DNA of 37,328 nt from Myxococcales bacterium (GTDB lineage Bacteria > Myxococcota_A > UBA9042 > JABWCM01): the NCBI GenBank assembly GCA_013360285.1, contig JABWCM010000051.1, forward strand, positions 1-37,328, in the 5' to 3' direction. Made by a program: the position numbers and the translations under genes. Every line of letters starts with the position of its first letter. The first letter of the stretch is position 1. The notes beneath the pieces were generated by a model. That model had not been told where the DNA came from, made no database searches, and worked only from the letters and a program-made list of their open reading frames with translations. Shown here in pieces: positions 34,516-37,328 of this stretch.

Positions 34516-36963
34516 TCACATAACAACAATATTGACTAACTTACCACGAACCACAACTATCTTAGAAACTGACTTGCCCTCTAAAAAAGAAACAACTCGC
34601 TCATCAGCCAACGCTGCATGTTTCAAGACTTCTTCCGACGCGTCCGGTTCAGCTTCAAACTTGGAGCGCACTTTCCCGTTGATCTGCACAACAACAGTAA
34701 CCATCTGGTCGCGAGCCAGCTCATCATCCCAACTTGGCCAGTCATGTCGCGTAATGCTCGGCGCGTGCCCCAGCCGGGTCGTCCACAATTCCTCGGCAAG
34801 GTGCGGTGCATAAGGATTCAATAACTTACAAAGCCGTTCCAACACACTACGATGAGTTGTCGGGGCTTTTGTTAACTCATTTGTTAGAATCATCATCGCA
34901 CTGATCGCGGTGTTAAATCGCAACGCTTCGGTGTCTTCAGTTACCTTACGAATACACTTGTGAATCGCGCGCTCTTGGTCTTCGGGCGGCGGAGTATCGA
35001 CGAAGTCACGCTGAAACAGCCGCCACACTCTGTCCAGAAACCGTTTTACACCGAAAATGCCCGACGTGCTCCAAGGCTTCACTACTTCCAACGGACCCAT
35101 AAACATTTCGTACAAGCGCATGGCATCCGCGCCAAACGACCGAATAACGTCGTCTGGATTGACCACGTTTCCTCTCGATTTGGACATTTTTTCGCCATCT
35201 TCGCCTAGTATCAACCCCTGGTTCACCAATCGCGCAAACGGCTCCGGCGTGCTGACCAATCCGGCATCAAACAACACTTTGTGCCAAAAGCGAGAGTACA
35301 ACAAATGCAACACTGCGTGTTCCGCTCCGCCGACGTAAAGGTCGACCGGCATCCAATAACGTTCCTTGGCGGAGTCCCACGGAGCAAAGTCATTGTGGGG
35401 GTCGATATACCGCAAATAATACCAACATGAACCCGCCCACTGAGGCATCGTGTTGGTTTCCCGCCGTGCTCGAACACCAGTTTCGGGGTCCACGGTTTCA
35501 ACCCATTCGTGGATTCCCGCGAGCGGCGACTCACCGGTGCCGGTTGGTTCGTATCGCTCTACCGCTGGCAAAGTTACCGGGAGCGCATCCGCTGGAAGTG
35601 TTTTTATCGTACCGTCATCAAGGTGGATGACCGGAAACGGCTCTCCCCAATATCGTTGGCGTGAAAACAACCAGTCTCGCAAACGATAATTTACGGTACG
35701 CGCACCGAGGCCTTTTTGTTCCAGCCAATCGGTAATCGCTGCCTTACATTTTTGAGTTGGCAAACCGCTAAAAGCCCCGCTATTAACCGAAACGCCCTCA
35801 TCGGTAAACGCCTCACTTAAAGGGGTATCGGCAGCCATTCCGACGTCAGCCACAACTCGTCGAATCGGAAGTCCAAATCGCTGTGCAAACTCGAAATCTC
35901 GCACATCGTGACCCGGAACGGCCATAATTGCCCCGGTTCCGTACGAGATCAGGATATAGTCACTCACCCAAACAGGAACTGGCTCGTTGTTCGCAGGATT
36001 GACGGCGTAGGCGCCCAAAAAAACTCCCGATTTTTCCTTAGCCAGTTCAGTCCGTTCCAAGTCGCTTTTGCGCGCCGCGGCAGCAACATATTCTTGAACC
36101 TCAGCCATCTGGTCGCGGGTCGTGATCTTCTCCACAACCGGGTGTTCTGGCGCCACCACCATATAAGTACAGCCGAACAATGTGTCGGGACGTGTTGTAA
36201 ACACCCGGATGGACTGCTGCGGTTGTTCTCGCAGTGCAAATTCGATTTCTGCACCTTCCGAGCGCCCAATCCAATGTCGTTGCTGCGCTTTGATACTTTC
36301 CGGCCAATCCAATCGGTCTAAATCACTGAGTAGGCGCTCTGCGTACGCTGTGATCCTCAACATCCACTGACGCATTGGTTTTCTTACGACAGGATGCCCA
36401 CCCCGTTCGCTCTTGCCGTCGATCACTTCTTCATTGGCGAGCACCGTACCCAGCGCCGGGCACCAGTTGACCGCAACATTGGCCTCATAAGCCAGGCCAC
36501 GTTCGTACAACTTCAAAAAGATCCACTGAGTCCACTTAAAATACCTGGGGTCCGTGGTATCTATCTCTCGATCCCAATCATATGCGAACCCTAATGACCT
36601 GATTTGACGACGAAAATTGGCAATATTCTGCTGGGTAATAATTGATGGTTGTGTCCCCGTCTGAATCGCGTAATTTTCCGCCGGCAACCCAAACGCATCC
36701 CAGCCCATCGGGTGCAGGACGTTAAAGCCGCGCATCCATTTATATCGAGCCAGGATATCGGTCGCGGTATATCCCTCCGGATGTCCAACATGAAGCCCGG
36801 CTCCCGACGGGTACGGAAACATGTCCAGGAGGTATATTTTCGGCTTATCCGACAAATCCTCTGCCCGAAATGTTTTGTCTTCCAACCAGAACTTTTGCCA
36901 TTTTGGCTCAATTACGGAAAACGGTACACCCGCTTCACCGGACTTTGCTTCTATATCATCCAC
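34516..36963 (-). CDS. leuS: Leucyl-tRNA synthetase
   Basis: This class I synthetase charges tRNA-Leu. The start GTG 36963 has GAGG 6 nt upstream and gives 815 aa, the family norm; a TTG at 36987 would add eight residues including two cysteines. HVGH at 58-61 is the HIGH motif, and [16 protein letters not shown] the KMSKS motif. Between them lies the CP1 editing domain, with [37 protein letters not shown] and a C-terminal anticodon-binding region with [12 protein letters not shown] complete the protein. It leads the long leftward unit containing the acyl-CoA genes. The matching tRNA-Leu(CAA) lies at 13834. Confidence 0.97.
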   Translation of the reverse strand: MDDIEAKSGEAGVPFSVIEPKWQKFWLEDKTFRAEDLSDKPKIYLLDMFPYPSGAGLHVGHPEGYTATDILARYKWMRGFNVLHPMGWDAFGLPAENYAIQTGTQPSIITQQNIANFRRQIRSLGFAYDWDREIDTTDPRYFKWTQWIFLKLYERGLAYEANVAVNWCPALGTVLANEEVIDGKSERGGHPVVRKPMRQWMLRITAYAERLLSDLDRLDWPESIKAQQRHWIGRSEGAEIEFALREQPQQSIRVFTTRPDTLFGCTYMVVAPEHPVVEKITTRDQMAEVQEYVAAAARKSDLERTELAKEKSGVFLGAYAVNPANNEPVPVWVSDYILISYGTGAIMAVPGHDVRDFEFAQRFGLPIRRVVADVGMAADTPLSEAFTDEGVSVNSGAFSGLPTQKCKAAITDWLEQKGLGARTVNYRLRDWLFSRQRYWGEPFPVIHLDDGTIKTLPADALPVTLPAVERYEPTGTGESPLAGIHEWVETVDPETGVRARRETNTMPQWAGSCWYYLRYIDPHNDFAPWDSAKERYWMPVDLYVGGAEHAVLHLLYSRFWHKVLFDAGLVSTPEPFARLVNQGLILGEDGEKMSKSRGNVVNPDDVIRSFGADAMRLYEMFMGPLEVVKPWSTSGIFGVKRFLDRVWRLFQRDFVDTPPPEDQERAIHKCIRKVTEDTEALRFNTAISAMMILTNELTKAPTTHRSVLERLCKLLNPYAPHLAEELWTTRLGHAPSITRHDWPSWDDELARDQMVTVVVQINGKVRSKFEAEPDASEEVLKHAALADERVVSFLEGKSVSKIVVVRGKLVNIVVM

Positions 36964-37136
36964 GCCACACCTCGCACACGCCAACAAACCCCGATCCGAT
37001 ACCTATCAAAGATAACCTACGTTGACCATTCCCAATCGGATGAGTTTTGCAGAAGCTGTTGGAAGCCAGGTACAATTAGAAAAGTGGTCACACAGAACAA
37101 GGACGCACCCGGTCGGACAAGGACACGACCTGTTCG
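36964..37136. other. Upstream region of leuS, no gene seen
   Basis: No ORF resembles a gene. The leuS promoter should lie here on the minus strand. The phrase ACAAGGAC(G/A)C is repeated at 37098 and 37117, just before the tandem array. Confidence 0.4.
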
Positions 37137-37328
37137 CACCAATAGGGCGACATGCTCCCACCAATAGGGCGACATGCTCCCACCTATAGGGCGACATGCT
37201 CCCACCAATAGGGCGACATGCTCCCACCAATAGGGCGACATGCTCCCACCTATAGGGCGACATGCTCCCACCTATAGGGCGACATGCTCCCACCTATAGG
37301 GCGACATGCTCCCACCTATAGGGCGACA
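37137..37328. repeat. 22-bp tandem repeat array, nine units to the window edge
   Basis: The unit ATAGGGCGACATGCTCCCACC(A/T) recurs without spacers at 37142, 37164, 37186, 37208, 37230, 37252, 37274, 37296 and 37318. The last unit is cut by the window end. The only variable base is the one before each ATAGGG, which reads A, A, T, A, A, T, T, T, T. Its function is unknown. Confidence 0.95.

Noticed and set aside
37137-37328. CRISPR array
   Set aside because: The units abut with no spacers and no cas genes are present.

Overview
The window is a stretch of ordinary-density chromosome of about 50% G+C from a Gram-negative bacterium. Several predicted secreted proteins carry lipoprotein-type signal peptides, including a cysteine-rich lipoprotein of the kind common in Myxococcota/Bradymonadota (the former Deltaproteobacteria). 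A serine/threonine phosphatase fused to a cNMP-binding domain and a UDP-xylose-type sugar epimerase fit that assignment. The taxonomic placement is inference from gene style; there is no rRNA gene here to test it.

Layout. 1-6.5 kb: a periplasmic amidase (-), a thiolase (+), and a two-gene unit (-) encoding a thioredoxin-like protein with a long basic tail plus a four-cysteine protein, then lepB. 6.5-9.4 kb: lepA and a UDP-glucuronate decarboxylase-like gene upstream of lepB on the same strand. 9.7-13.5 kb: a small ribbon-helix-helix protein, two lipoproteins and the PP2C-cNMP phosphatase. 13.8 kb: tRNA-Leu(CAA). 14.2-20.5 kb (+): a tightly overlapping operon of proC, a HAD phosphatase, metH and an M20 (carboxypeptidase G2-like) peptidase. 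20.5-24.5 kb (-), convergent to it: three consecutive, divergent folC-type ligases. 24.7-26.1 kb: a PilZ-like protein and a membrane-anchored glutaredoxin. 26.2-29 kb: meaB, a Cys-rich lipoprotein and a second lipoprotein gene that appears broken by a repeat insertion. 29-37 kb (-): one long unit reading leuS, a DnaQ-like exonuclease, enoyl-CoA hydratase, acyl-CoA dehydrogenase x2, a stand-alone B12-binding mutase subunit and a third acyl-CoA dehydrogenase. The window ends inside a 22-bp tandem repeat.

How the genes work together. The thiolase, hydratase, three dehydrogenases, B12-binding mutase subunit and MeaB describe degradation of fatty or branched-chain acyl-CoAs with a B12-dependent carbon-skeleton rearrangement. 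MetH, the three FolC paralogues and the M20 peptidase form a dense B12/folate neighbourhood in which glutamate tails on folates could be added and removed; the enzymes' actual substrates are inference.

The two most unusual signals are (1) three tandem folC paralogues, of which only one keeps all the canonical motifs, beside metH and a carboxypeptidase G2-like gene; and (2) a dispersed family of small inverted-repeat elements (positions 125, 1292, 9983 and 28475) with matching or near-matching 5-bp flanking duplications. Removing one of them together with one duplication restores an intact lipoprotein reading frame in silico. Related core sequences with hairpins also occur near 10.2, 14.0 and 24.6 kb.
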